A DNA stretch of 64,000 nucleotides from Henricia sp. BOLD:AAB3569 (taxonomy: Eukaryota > Echinodermata > Asteroidea > Spinulosida > Echinasteridae), in NCBI GenBank assembly GCA_037783545.1, contig JBBELK010000162.1, positions 496,001-560,000 of the forward strand, given 5' to 3'. The notes beneath the pieces were generated by a model that was given only the letters and a program-made list of their open reading frames with translations, was not told the DNA's origin and searched no databases. The position numbers and the translations under genes are program-made. Within the stretch, counting starts at the first letter, position 1, and each line of letters starts with the position of its first letter. This document shows positions 1 to 11,291 of this stretch, piece after piece.

Positions 1-1256
1 TCTTGCAGTATTTACGAAGGGTGCAAAATAGCAACCAATTTTAGTTTGATGGAAGTTTAAACAAAGATTAACCGTGTATCCAGTCCATTGCTCGGAAGAA
101 TGCTTTACATTTGCTAATATTATACTTTTCTATTTCAATGTGTATTTTGTCGTTGAAAATATGTAACATGGTTTGAAAAGTGACAGCTTGTTGTGAATTA
201 TAAATATTTATTTGAAATAAACTGACATATATGGCATCAAACTAATTTTCGTCTAATATGTCAATTTTTCCTTGTAGTAAATCTAGTGTATGGCGAATAA
301 GGTGCTTCAAAATTAATTTAAACATAAATAAATTAACATTTTTTAAGAAGTGAGCGTAAGTATGGTTTTCTTCGTTTTCATGATGCCAATATGGTATTGT
401 TTCATGTCAAAATTTAAATGAGGGAAGTTTCATTGCCTCAAAACAATCTTCACAAAGCAGTAATTTCCTGAACAGCCATTTTTGTAGTGTTATTTTAAGT
501 GGTTTAGAAGAAATATTGATTTTGACCCAAAAAAAATACAAAGTGGGAAACCATAAGTGCAAAATGAAATTTTTTTTTTAAATATAAATACAAAATATCG
601 CGAGAGATGCGTTTTTCTCCACGAAAAACTCAATCAGGTAGGTTTCCAATAAATTCAAAATGTTTCCAAAGGTGTTAATGGTAACAAACACCATATGAAT
701 TTATTTCCGTCCAAAATGGTATTTCATGCTGGAAATTGACAACCGAAGATGGTTTTCTAAAAAAGTCCCGTGCACGGGACATGTTTACCATTCACTTGTA
801 CACAAAATCCATATATAGATTTTCAAGGTTTTCTGAAGCATTGATGGATCCAAGTACGGTAGCTAAAACAATTTCAGGCTAGTTTACCAATATTCTTCCT
901 TAGATATGTTACACTCATATTTCACGAATCTGTAAAAGGTTTTATCTTGCAAATGATACATACGGCCTTTATAAAGTCTGTTTTTAATTACGTGCACACA
1001 TAGAAAGGACTCCATGCATTTCATTGTTTTCCTCTAAAAATAAAATAATAATTTATATGCAACTATTGGGCAACTTCAAGCGGCGTGACTAGTGACTACA
1101 GTTTGAAGGGTAATACATAGTGTATCAATTGTTTTATTTGAGAGACCCTAGTTGAACTGTCCATCTGTCTGAACATACACGAACATGGGCAGTGAGCCAC
1201 TATACACCAATCAGAGAGCCGATGACCTGTTCTCTGTACGTCCGCCATAACTGGGT
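1..1256. other. AT-rich non-coding stretch, probably intron
   Basis: No convincing exon, RNA gene or repeat was seen here. It lies downstream, in gene orientation, of the aminotransferase exon at 2519-2781 and is therefore probably part of an intron of that gene. Open frames in this stretch lack recognisable domains. Confidence 0.5.
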
Positions 1257-1380
1257 GCCATCCAGTGCCAGAACAATTTGCGCATTCTTTGTTGAAGCCT
1301 GTGCACAAAGGGGGCACGTTGTACACTATTTAATGTTAACAACAACAACACAGAACGCACACTTCGTGGCACTGGATGGC
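1257..1380. repeat. Small inverted-repeat element (MITE-like)
   Basis: The ends are 14-bp perfect inverted repeats (GCCATCCAGTGCCA and its complement) about 124 bp apart. There is no coding content. The family is unknown. Confidence 0.4.
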
Positions 1381-1614
1381 TCCCCGCACAGGAAAGGAGT
1401 CCTTAGTTACCGGATTCGTGTGTATAGGGAAACCATCACAAGCATAAACATTTCCTTGTGTTGTCAACCTGACGTCGTACTTGTACATGTCTCAGTATGT
1501 GTACATTATCTTTACTAATTTGTTTAAGTAATTGGATTACTGACCACTGCCGAAATATTGAAATCTAGAAAAAAATAAATATCACCGTTGAGAATTAGAC
1601 AAAAATACGGAAAG

Positions 1615-1800
1615 ATTACCATGCACGGACACCCTCTGAAACCCTATGCGCTAAACCTATATAGGCAACTCCAAAAATTATGAGGTTTTTCCTTAGTAAA
1701 TTCACCATACTTTTCCCTCCTAATTTTTCGTTTTTATCATCAAACCGACATTTTTCATATGTCATAACAAAGACAATCCTGGGTGTCCGTGCATGGTAAT
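1615..1800. repeat. 186-bp MITE
   Basis: The element begins ATTACCATGCACGGACACCC and ends with the reverse complement, giving 20-bp terminal inverted repeats. The interior is AT-rich and non-coding. This is a short non-autonomous DNA transposon of unknown superfamily. Confidence 0.7.
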
Positions 1801-2518
1801 GAACTCCAAAAAACAATCAGAATCTGGAGACACAGGGTTGATCCTATAAGCCTTTTCGGGAAACCCCCGATACGAAAATACGCAAGACCGCCTCAGGTTC
1901 AATTGCAAATGTTCAAACCCACATTCAGCCCAGCATCATTTCGCACTTGTTTTCGCACGAGTTCAACCCCGAGTTGCATGATCAGGGACGATTCACACTT
2001 GTGCAATGCCAACACGGGTCGAGCGATAATCGAGTGTTACGCACGCGTTATGCGGTACCCAGCCAGAAATAGTTCCAATTTCCTGACTTTATCCCCGCTC
2101 CAGATGGTTCTTTCTGCCCTTTCACCTCTGCTGCTTGTGAAAAGTGCAAAAGTAAATGCGGACGATGTAAAAATCTGAATTATCCCTGTACACACAGGTG
2201 GTATTAGTCATGTAAAAGTGTGCGCTTTGAAATGATGTTTGTACCTCACAAGCGGCAAGAATATCAACCTTAGGCGAACTCAATCCTGCTCGTTTCACAA
2301 TACCGTTTTCAATCCGGGGCGAGGGTTTTAACCCGGGACAAAACGTTTCAACCATGGTCCCAAGCAGGGTTGACACAGGGTTAAAATATTTCAATTGTGA
2401 ACCCCACGCCAACTCCGCGTCAAACCCAATTTGTTGGTACTGTGAAAAGGCCTTAAAATACCTTTGTGATGACCTACACATGTAAATTATAGTATTGATC
2501 ATTCCATGATCTACGTAC

Positions 2519-2781
2519 CAGCCACTGGAAGGTATGCATTCTCCCCAGCATGCTTTGCCAGCACTTGCCGAGCTCCCTCTGTGACCGGGAACGGTGACTG
2601 GCCGAACCCGAAGTGATAGATGATCTTCCCCTGCGCTATCAATTGACGAATCTCCTCATTCAGCGCCATGTTGGAGGCGGGCCTTGTATTCAGGAGGCGG
2701 GGCAAGACATAGGACTGTGATGTCTTGAGGGAGTGGCTTGGATGCAGTAATGATGAATCCATCTTGAGATGTCAATAAGCT
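2519..2781 (-). CDS. Aminotransferase class I/II, first coding exon
   Basis: This is the first coding exon of a probable PLP-dependent aminotransferase of the aspartate/prephenate aminotransferase-like group found in marine deuterostomes. The ATG is at 2762, in a good context (A at -3, G at +4). An in-frame TGA lies three codons upstream, and a splice acceptor (TTTTGCAG) precedes base 2781, so 2763-2781 is 5' UTR joined to an earlier non-coding exon. The peptide contains RPASNMALNEEIRQL and IYHFGFGQSPFPV, which resemble the N-terminal arm and GQSPFPVP-type turn of these enzymes, then runs to NAYLPVAG, where the exon stops at a GTACGT donor. The catalytic lysine and PLP-binding regions are not in the window, so substrate specificity cannot be judged. 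The remaining exons should lie left of base 1. Recognition is from memory of family sequences. Confidence 0.75.
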
Positions 2782-3014
2782 CTGCAAAAGATTTAGGTGA
2801 AATAATTAAAGATTATCCGTGCGTTTTGGGTGTGGCACCATACAAAATAAAGTTGTTTTAATTGTAAATTTTCTAGAAACATAAAAGTTATTCGCTTTCA
2901 AAAAAGTCATCAACGGGGGAAAACCCCCACCAACGTTGAGTTATCAAACAATAGTTATAATTGTATTGGCAGTGGTTTGGGTCATTGAATTGACTCGCAA
3001 TCATCGGTGAAAAC

Positions 3015-3042
3015 GGGGGGGGGGGGGGGGGGGGTGGGGGGG
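3015..3042 (+). repeat. Poly-G tract
   Basis: A run of about 27 G residues with one T interruption. It creates artefactual proline-rich frames on the other strand and could form a G-quadruplex. Confidence 0.9.
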
Positions 3043-3054
3043 ACGAAATAAAAT

Positions 3055-3133
3055 CTGTAACGAATAAGCAGATAGGTACAAGACTTTGTGAGTTTCACAT
3101 GCACGTTGACTTGTCTGCTGCTTAATAAGGAAT
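3055..3133. repeat. Dispersed repeat, copy 1
   Basis: This stretch is nearly identical and in the same orientation to 38637-38717, beginning CTGTAACGAATAAGCAGATA. The second copy has a few extra bases. Function and family are unknown. Confidence 0.7.
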
Positions 3134-3313
3134 GATACAAACTCATATTATTATGCTTCTGTCGTATGATGGGGATTTTGTATGAGTGTTCATACGGGAT
3201 CGTCACGACCAAATAAACGGAAGTCGACGTACAGTCCAGTTCTTGGTTTACTGCTATACTGTTCTTATTCAGATTCTCACCACAAAATACAACACAGACT
3301 ATAAAATAAGCAG

Positions 3314-4700
3314 ATAATAATAATAATAATAGCAATCTTATATACCGCCAAATGCCAGGGCCTCTAGGCGCTTTACAGTATAAACCAAAGCGATAACATA
3401 CATATACGTACATAGATAAAACAAATATTAAACGTTAAAAACCAAAGAGCATCATCAAGAGCATCAAGTCTGGTAATACTGAACAAAAAGATGTATCTTA
3501 AGCTGGGACTTGAAATTACTGATGGAATGAATTTGACGCATGCTGTTAGGAAGACCATTCCAGAGGTGTGCCGCTGAAAAAACAAATGATCTATCACCAT
3601 AGAATTTTGTTGATGAGCGAGCAGGTACCCTCAATTGACAGTCCGATGATGATCTTAGAGACCTAGATGGGGTATACAACTGGACAAGGTCAGAAAGATA
3701 ACCCGGAGCTATGTTATGAATGGCCTTAAAGGTAAGTAAAAGAGTCTTAAATGCTAATCTTTGCTTGACTGGAAGCCAATGAAGCTGAAAGAGAATTGGT
3801 GTCATGTGCTCACGTCGAGGGACACGAAGTACAAGGGTGCGCAGCGTTCTGCACCCGCTGAAGTTTAGCAATTTCTTTGTCCGGTAATCCAAAAAGTAAG
3901 GAGTTGCAGCAATCTAACCTTGAGGTAACAAAAGCATGCACTAATCTAGAAGTCGATGTTTGATCAAGATATTGTCGAATCTGTCCAATCTTTCTTAATG
4001 CATGCCAAGCAGCCTTACACAAGTTGTTGATATGATTGGTCATTGTGAGAGATGAATCCATGGAAACTCCAAGGTTGCGAGCATGTACTGACGGTTGGAT
4101 GACATCATTGCCAATAGTCAAACCTGGCAAGGAATGACAGACCGCTTTACTAAAATGTGAACGAAAAAACAGTATCTCGGTCTTCCTATCATTTAGCACA
4201 AGCATGTTGAATTTACAAAAAGATCTAATGGCAGATATACATATGCTTCCATCCTCTTCACAGCAGTATCACGCTCATGAGGCTTAAATGACAGGTAGAG
4301 CTGGGTATCATCGGCATACATGATAGATTGAATACCATGGGCGTCAATTATGTCTTGTAAAGGGGCACTGAACAAAATGAAAGCCAGTGGCCCAATGACA
4401 GAGCCTTGAGGAACTCCACAGTCCACAGCAATTGGGTCAGACACGACATTTTTGACAGAAACAGATTGTGTACGACCAGCCATGTAAGATGAAAACCACT
4501 GAAGTGCTGTTCCGCTAATTCCATAACGTTCCTCAAAACGAGCAATCAACTGCTTGTGGTCAATCGTATCGAACGCTGCACTGAAGTCCAACAATAGCTT
4601 CATTACGCTTATCAAGAGCCGTCAGGATGTCATTCTGCACACGCAACAATGCAGTCTCTGTACTGTGGAAAGGACGATATGCAGATTGCACTGAATAAAT
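3314..4700 (-). mobile_element. CR1/L2-like LINE, 5'-truncated
   Basis: A non-LTR retrotransposon fragment on the minus strand. In element order (right to left) one can read the reverse transcriptase motif YRPFHSTETALL, then LLDFSAAFDTIDH, GVPQGSVIGPL and the catalytic YADDTQLY. These are followed by the conserved C-terminal segment ([36 protein letters not shown]). The 3' end is a short tail (GGCGGTATATAAGATTGC) followed by (ATT)n at about 3314-3330, typical of the CR1/L2 group. The 5' half, including the endonuclease, is missing, as expected from incomplete reverse transcription. The reading frame shifts several times, so this copy is dead. It lies immediately upstream of the aminotransferase gene. 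Confidence 0.85.
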
Positions 4701-5375
4701 GCACAGATAAACAGATCCATCGAGCGGTAAACGGATTGCAAACCAAGTGCAGATATATAAGCGGGTATATAAGCGGGTATTTAAGCGGGTAACAACGTGG
4801 TCGTACAACCATGTAACGGATCCCTGGAAAACAACATAAAATACAGGAATTAAAATAAGGCTATAACACTACATGTATCTGTAGCATACTGCAAACAAAC
4901 TCCACAAACGGAATATACGGTTGCAGGTGCCAGTACAGTATGTGCCAGTGCAACACAATATCAACTCTGTATCCAGGGTCACTTCAATGGTAGTCTAGGC
5001 CCTAGACGGTCATTATGTGTTGGATACCCGACTGCCGCAAGAGGGCGTAATCACGCGATAGACTCGTTCGTAGTCCTATAACCATATCGTTTTGTCAAAA
5101 TGACCGTCTAGGGAAACTCGTAAAATCTCCCCCCGAAACAGGGGGGAAATTTGTGCGCATGCGTTAGTTTTGTATGCAGATACGGGTAGATTCTTCTTAA
5201 CGCACGCGCACTTAAGGGCAAATAGCCTGGTACATGCACCGTACATGTACGTTCGGCGCTTATATCGTGTTGATTTGAAAGTTTCTTAAGTAAGGTTGTT
5301 TTTGCCCTTACCCGACGTAATTATTAACACTGTGTACTCAGTGCTTTCCCGAGACACTATGAAAACTTCATAGCG

Positions 5376-5447
5376 TGCTCGGGTGGGACTCGAACCCACG
5401 ACCTCCTGCATACATGGCAGACGTCTTAACCACTCGACCACCGAGCT
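5376..5447 (-). tRNA. tRNA-like gene, left arm of the palindrome
   Basis: A mirror copy of the tRNA at 5557-5628, with the same sequence, fold and flanks. See that entry for the structure. It is possibly a tRNA-derived pseudogene rather than a working gene. Confidence 0.6.
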
Positions 5448-5556
5448 AGCCGGTGTTGAATGGCCGGTTCGAATCATTTCGCAACGGGGATTGCAATAGT
5501 CAGACTATTGCAATCCCCGTTGCGAAATGATTCGAACCGGCCATTCAACACCGGCT

Positions 5557-5628
5557 AGCTCGGTGGTCGAGTGGTTAAGACGTCTGCCATGTATGCAGGA
5601 GGTCGTGGGTTCGAGTCCCACCCGAGCA
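5557..5628 (+). tRNA. tRNA-like gene, anticodon TGT (Thr) if folded conventionally
   Basis: A 72-nt cloverleaf can be drawn. The acceptor stem is GCTCGG/CCGAGC, with one mismatch at the outermost pair. The D arm is GTC...GAC with loop GAGTGGTTAA, and the anticodon stem is TCTGC/GCAGG. The variable loop is five bases, and the T arm GTGGG/CCCAC has loop TTCGAGT. The seven-base anticodon loop CATGTAT gives anticodon TGT (threonine) but has A instead of the near-universal T at position 33. Function is therefore doubtful, and the gene may be a tRNA-derived repeat head. Boxes A and B look intact, and a TTTT run (5638-5641) could stop RNA polymerase III. No intron is needed. Confidence 0.6.
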
Positions 5629-7409
5629 CGCTATGAAGTTTTCATAGTGTCTCGGGAAAGCACTGAGTATACAGTGTTAATAATTACGTCGGGTAAGGGC
5701 AAAAACAACCTTACTTAACATTCAATTTCCCCGACGCAAGTCAAAAATCAACCTCTGAAAGTTTCTTGTTGTTTTGTACGCGCCGTGGTTGATTTGACCG
5801 GTACGCGTTGTTGATTTTGCTGCAACGGACGGGTGGCGAAGTAACAGAACCTGGCCGACGTTGGCGGTTAGGCTTCGGTCGGTCTGAAAAATACCCCGGG
5901 AAAAATCCATCTAGACCGCACGAGTTTTGAATTTTGCATAGAGTATAAGTCCCGACTAAAAACAAAAAGGATTTTCAAAAAAATAAATTATATGCCGGCC
6001 CGATATACAGTGAGAGCCCAACGGAAACAAAATACCATAGTTTGGCAGTTGAGACTCCGTACACTAAGTCAATGGCCTGGGTAGCGACTTGGAATACAAA
6101 TTAAACATTTCTATTTTGAGTTAAAACCATTTTCACACAACAGACATGTTGCAACAGCTATCAAAAATACTTTTGTTGCAAAAATTCATCAAGCAGTTCC
6201 TGTTTTATGCTTGTTAAAATGTGCCAAATTTACGTGCGGAATCGTCAATAAAAATGAATAGACAGCAACTTTAAAAATTGTGATGTGATTTTGGTGATAT
6301 TTTGGGGCGGAAAATCCCACTATTGCACAGGTGAATTCGCGTGATATTTGGCACAAATACAAAGAAAACCAGCCCCAATAGGCCTGTACCAAAAATAAAT
6401 CAGCCTGGCAGATTGAATAACAGAAACTAAAGTGCAATTCCACGCAGCAGTCTATCAAGCTTGCAAACTTCGGTTACGGATTTGACCAAGTTGAAGTAAT
6501 AGTTTCGCGACTGCACGACTGATGATGTCACGGATTTCCAAGTCCCTAGCATAGGCCTAAGAATTTATCTTATGACAGTGCTATTGCTGGTTTTAAGTTG
6601 ACATTTTGAAAACCCACTGGGAGGGAAGGGAAATTTATGTCACGAAAAAAAATTTCTCTCTTGTCGATCCTATGTTATTGTTAGTTTTTGTGCCCGCACG
6701 AGTCGCCCGGTGTGCAGTATTTGCTTTTTGCGAGTTCCTTTCTTCCAGATTTCGCCAAGCATGGAGCTATTTATAGCTCCATGGTGTGAGCGGTTTTCTC
6801 TGTTATGGGATGGTAAAATGAAATGTGTATCTGTTAAATTTTCCAGATTATTTCCGAAGATTTCTGAGCCATAAAGATTTAGGCCAATAAACTGTTCAAC
6901 ACACGATCAAGCTACGGCAACAAGCAGTGTTTTAATTTCACCCGGTTTTTTTTTTTCATTCCAAAAAAATGTACAGCTTGAAAGAATATTTTCCCGAACC
7001 GGCGGGTTTTAAACTGGCAAATAGGTTCAACTGTGGCCTCGATTATCTGTGGAACAGTACTAGTATTATTTGCAATGTCCTATACAATTGTATTTCCAAC
7101 AAAATCTCTAAATTGCCGTGTCGAAATCGTAAGGTTTGCCGAGGGCATTACAATTTTCCCAGCCCGCGGCTTCCCCGTGCAGTCATGCCACGATGCGAGG
7201 ACACAGGGGACTAGACATCGTGCATTTATGCATAGTAAGCAGGCGACAGTGCGCTCTGCATAAAATTATGCATAACAGTGCGCGCGCACGGCGCTGTCAC
7301 TACGAGATTCCCTAGACGTTGTTATTGACTGTCTCGCGGCGATCGGTTTTCGGGACGGACGTTCAAAACGAAACAATAACAACGTCTAGGGCCTAGACTA
7401 CTTCAATGG

Positions 7410-8389
7410 GTGAACAGTGTCTCAAATATCACAACACTGTAGTGAGGTCAATGGGTCAACTGCATGCCCTTGTTTCACTCAGGTTAAGGTAATTAAATGC
7501 CCCATTCAACAATGCACTAGTAGTAGGCTACACATATATTGTGTTTGCACTATATAATTCTTAGATTTATAAACAAATAAGTTTGGAATTCCTCTTAAAA
7601 AAAGGTTACATTATCAACAGTGGATTTGCAGCTTAAATAGCAAAGTATTGTTAGAAACTCCCATTTCTAAAGCACTTGGAACAGTGTATTATTATCAATA
7701 ATGCACTAAGGGAATAATCTTGGTAGTAATTCAAATTGTCACAAAACAACTCAAAAGAATAGGCTTCCACATGATAAATACACAGCAAATTCAAACAGTA
7801 GGACTGAAAACTAATCTCCGGAGCTGTTTTATACTACATTAGTATAGTCATCATTTCCAAGTAGCGCCATAGCTAAACAAAAACAAGACCAAAACTCAGT
7901 GCAGTTTTGTCTTCATAATATAATGCAGTAAAAAAAAGCATTCCAAAGATTTGACAATGCAAGGTTCATTCATTGTATGGTCTAGATAAACTTCCACCAA
8001 GTTCGTGCCAGCAATTAACAAGAAAGTAATTTAAAGGGATAACCTTCTACAAATCACCAGAACAACTAAATCCTTATCAACATAAATCTAGAAAAACAAC
8101 TAGACTGAAACACAATTCTCTGAAACGATTACTTATTGTAAATATGCATATTCAATTTACTTAAACAGCTAGAATCCCCCCTTCCACATTTTTTAAAGTT
8201 TTTTGTTTATCATGGAGGTGTATGTGTCTACAACACCATCACAACTTGTTTTTCACAAAAAAATCGACAGGCTTTTGCTTAAAACGTAAAGCAGTTCCGA
8301 CCCTCTTCACCCGAAATTCTGAAACGCTCGAGGTCACTTGGTCTGTTTATCAACAGGGTTTTGACGTCATCCTGAGAAACATACAAAAC
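7410..8389. other. Non-coding stretch, nothing recognised
   Basis: AT-rich intergenic sequence between the Mutator-like element and the minisatellite-ended element. No exon, RNA or repeat was recognised. Confidence 0.5.
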
Positions 8390-8404
8390 TATGGGCGGCC
8401 AACA

Positions 8405-8670
8405 GGGCAAAAAAAGACAACGCGGCAGGCCGAAAGAACAACGCGGCAGGCCGAAAGAACAACGCGGCAGGCCGAAAGACAACGCGGCAGGCCGAAAGAA
8501 CAACGCGGCAGGTCGAAATGACAACGCGGCAGGCCGAAAGAACAACGCGGCAGGTCAAAATGACAACGCGGCAGGCCGAAAGAACAACGCGGCAGGCCGA
8601 AAGGACAACGCGGCAGGCCGAAAGGACAACGCGGCAAGCCGAAAGGACAACGCGGCAAGCCAAAAAGACA
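8405..8670 (+). repeat. 21-bp minisatellite, left array
   Basis: About 12-13 tandem units of approximately CAACGCGGCAGGCCGAAAGAA. Most are 21 bp and one is a base shorter, with point variants towards the right end. Because 21 is a multiple of three, long spurious frames appear on both strands; they are not genes. Confidence 0.95.
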
Positions 8671-9235
8671 ATTAAAGCGGAAGCCAAAAAGACACACCTT
8701 GCGCACGCCGGACGGACTATACAACGTGAAATGAAATGGACGGGAAGCCATCAACAGACAACGCCGAACGAACTAAAGACAACGCCGTACGAACAAAGAA
8801 CAGAGGGCGCTGTTTACAGCGCTGTTCCACGACTGAATATGAGGACCGGCTACTGTGGTGTTTAAAATAGCATTTTAAGCATTACGTCATGTATTTATTT
8901 GGCATGAGTGTACAACAATTTGTCTGCATCACCCAGTGAGCTCCATATTGTACATGTAGTTTTAATCTGCTGTTGCAATCCCGTAACTATAGCCATTCAT
9001 ACGGTTACCGTAACTATAGCCACTGATAGCCACTGCGTAGTTTTAAATCCGTGGCATCACCATAAATACACACGCAGCGGCACGCGTACGTGCACGCGAC
9101 GTCAATTCAAATTCTCGAAACAATGACGAATTGTACCCGACGATTAATGGTAACGTCCGGACGACCGGACGTGCATTCAAGTAACTTCGGGAACCTTCGG
9201 AAAAAGGAGGAATTCCTCCTGTTTTAAAATGGCGG

Positions 9236-9406
9236 AATAGACTACTAAAGTGAAAACGTCACTCTTTGTGTGTTCCCATGGTTTTTGGGTCTACACTAAA
9301 ACCAGTGAACTGTTTTCCGGCGCTATACCATTGGACGTTTGAGATTACCAGCGAATGGTTAGACCCAATTACCATGGCAACTGACGTCACACTTTAGTAG
9401 TCTATT
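9236..9406. repeat. 170-bp MITE
   Basis: Terminal inverted repeats AATAGACTACTAAAGTG... and the complement, with a second paired block (CCATGGT...GGGTCTA) inside. GGCGG flanks both ends and may be part of the target duplication. Non-coding. Confidence 0.7.
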
Positions 9407-9476
9407 GGCGGCTGCCGGACCATAAATTCAGTCTAGTCAAAAATATTTTGGTCCGGGTACCAGACTACGCTGCTCC

Positions 9477-10601
9477 TGGCAGGCTAGTTTGGTTCCCGTT
9501 CCCTACGTAGTCCCCAGACGTCTTTCAGACGTCGTCGAACTCATGCCTTGATGCAGCACAGTCTGGTTCCCTAATATGAAGATTAGGGCGTGTTTGTTTC
9601 ATGCATAGAGTTATGTTTTTTAAAATATATAACTGTATGGTTTCACAATCCGAATCCAGATCCCGAGTTGTTTTACCACGCAGAAAAAAACGAAATGCAC
9701 CCAACGAGGATCTCAAGAAAAGTCACGTCACCGTTTCGCACATGTGAAGCAAATGACCACTGCGGACTGGACTGGGTTGCATGCCTGTAAACCCTCGGCC
9801 TCGTTGTTTTGTACACTATACTCACAATAACTTAGGGGTATTGTTCTGTTGTCAATTATACATTTGTTTGTTCTTTTCAAATGACTGGTTTTACCTATTC
9901 ATGTGACAAGGTATACAAACGATCTCTGTTAAGGTTTTGCAATTTTGTTTCAGTTGGGTTTCATCTTTTTTTACATTTTATTAGAAGTGTTTCATGAACT
10001 AAGCAGCACACAATTCGGTGTTAGTGGAAAACTTATGCACCTATCAATTGTTCACCCCCACCCGGGCTACCCCACCTAAGAGGTTAAAAAATGTATACCG
10101 TGGGAGCGGGCGCGGGGGAGTGAAACATTTGACAGGTGCATTATTAACAAGGGTTCCATTTGAAATATTCATCCGTTGTATATATGGAAGTCACGGGTAC
10201 GGAGACTAATAATCATTGGCTGGAAGTTTGTGTCCGGACCTATATGCTGTTGAACTGCCGTACGCTGTTCAACTCCGCGACACTGTCCATAACGGTAAAA
10301 AAATGTAGAGCCTGAAACTATTAGCACGCGCGTGTCTCTTATATGTGACAATTTTTTGTACCGAGTCAAACCTGGGCTAGGGTATACAAAAAATGGGTAC
10401 ACATTTTGTGAAGGTCACCGTTCATAGAGTTGGGCCAAGGATACGGATGGAGTCCAGTATTTTGGCTGAGGTATTTCCCCCGATAACATTGCTAAATTTC
10501 TGATTAGGGAACCAGACTGTGCTGCATCAAGGCCTGGGTTCGACGATGTCTGAAAGACGTCTGGGGACTACGTAGGGAACGGGAACCAGACTAGCCTGCC
10601 A
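9477..10601. mobile_element. Inverted-repeat DNA element, about 1.1 kb
   Basis: The arms at 9477-9572 and 10505-10601 are about 95-bp inverted repeats (for example CGTTCCCTACGTAGTCCCCA and TGATGCAGCACAGTCTGGTT). The interior (9573-10504) has no recognisable gene. It contains a block near 10030-10080 (GGGCTACCCCACCTAAGAGG) that recurs in diverged form at about 44200-44250. Confidence 0.75.
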
Positions 10602-10602
10602 G

Positions 10603-10951
10603 TAGATTGGTTCCCGATCCTATCGCTTATTGTGAAAATATAAGGATCGGTAAAGGGTGGCCATGACGGGCAGAAATCTGCCCGTGGTCACGTGGTTATT
10701 ATTATTATTTTTTAGTACGTGCATATATTTTGCATTGATATTTGTAACCCGGCCGTGCGTGTCGAACATATCCAAATATAAAATAATGTACATTGCCTGA
10801 ACAAGCAATTTAAAAAAAGTGCTTCGCCAATTTTTAAATATAAAGCACACAATGCGCATGCGCAAAGACGACCAATCACCGATTAAAATGAAGCGCCCTT
10901 TACCTGTCCTTATATTCTCCTATGTGGAATATGTGGACGGGAACCAGTCTA
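10603..10951. repeat. MITE family member, copy 1
   Basis: Begins TAGATTGGTTCCCGATC and ends GGGAACCAGTCTA. A second, shorter member lies at 42589-42866 with the same ends and shared interior (CCATGACGGGCAGA, GGCCGTGCGTGTCGAACATA). Non-coding. Confidence 0.8.
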
Positions 10952-11094
10952 TCCTGCCAGAAGCAGCGCTGTAAACAGCGCCCTCCTGTAAACAGCGTTG
11001 TCTATTTTTGCCCTGTTGGCAGCCCGCGGCCAACGGGGCAAAAATAGACAACGCGGCAAGCCAAAAAGACAACGCGGCAAGCAAGGTGTGTCTT

Positions 11095-11270
11095 TTTGGT
11101 TCGCCGCGCGTCTTTTTGGCCTGCCGCGTTGTCCTTTTGGCCTGCTGCGTTGTTCTTTCGGCCTGCCGCGTTGTTCTTTCGGCCTGCCGCGTTGTTCTTT
11201 CGGCCTGCCGCGTTGTTCTTTTGGCCTGCCGCGTTGTTCTTTCGGCCGGCCGCGTTGTCTTTTTTTGCCC
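11095..11270 (-). repeat. 21-bp minisatellite, right array
   Basis: Inverted counterpart of the 8405-8670 array, with about 7-8 units of TTCGGCCTGCCGCGTTGTTC. It is part of the right arm of the composite element. Confidence 0.95.
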
Positions 11271-11291
11271 TGTTGGCCGCCCATACAAAAC

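Larger units (their letters stand above)
5286..5718. repeat. 433-bp near-perfect palindrome
   Basis: The arms pair around base 5502 with only a few unpaired bases at the centre. Over about 215 bp per arm only one difference was noticed by eye. Each arm carries one tRNA-like gene pointing outward from the centre. Such near-identity implies a very recent origin or continual correction between arms. Confidence 0.95.
4991..7400. mobile_element. Mutator-like non-autonomous element carrying a tRNA palindrome
   Basis: Both ends read TAGTCTAGGCCCTAGACG as inverted repeats, and a second shared motif (CGTCTAGGGAA) recurs about 110 bp inside each end. The element is flanked by a perfect 9-bp direct repeat, CTTCAATGG, at 4982-4990 and 7401-7409. 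A 9-bp target duplication fits the Mutator (MULE) superfamily, but no transposase was seen, so that assignment is an inference. The 2.4 kb interior holds the tRNA palindrome at 5286-5718 and otherwise only non-coding sequence (5720-7300), with no convincing exon. Confidence 0.75.
8392..11283. mobile_element. Composite element with minisatellite-bearing inverted ends
   Basis: The outer ends are inverted copies of TGGGCGGCCAACAGGGCAAA. Both arms continue into a 21-bp minisatellite and then into shared unique sequence (8700-8840 and 10965-11090, including GGGCGCTGTTTACAGCGCTG). The direct repeat TACAAAAC occurs at 8382-8389 and 11284-11291, consistent with an 8-bp target duplication, though two extra bases lie between it and the left arm. 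The interior holds other MITEs (9236-9406, 9477-10601, 10603-10951). No transposase was seen. Two independent opposite insertions of one family are a possible alternative. Confidence 0.6.

Noticed and set aside
1096-1518. Overlapping small frames of 76 and 108 codons
   Set aside because: They have no domain, overlap on opposite strands and span a small inverted-repeat element.
5286-5477. Identical 63-residue frames on opposite strands (with 5527-5718)
   Set aside because: They are translations through the tRNA palindrome and do not represent protein genes.
8222-8865. Long overlapping frames rich in RQAERTT or ACRVVLS repeats
   Set aside because: They arise because the 21-bp minisatellite has a period divisible by three and lacks stops on both strands.
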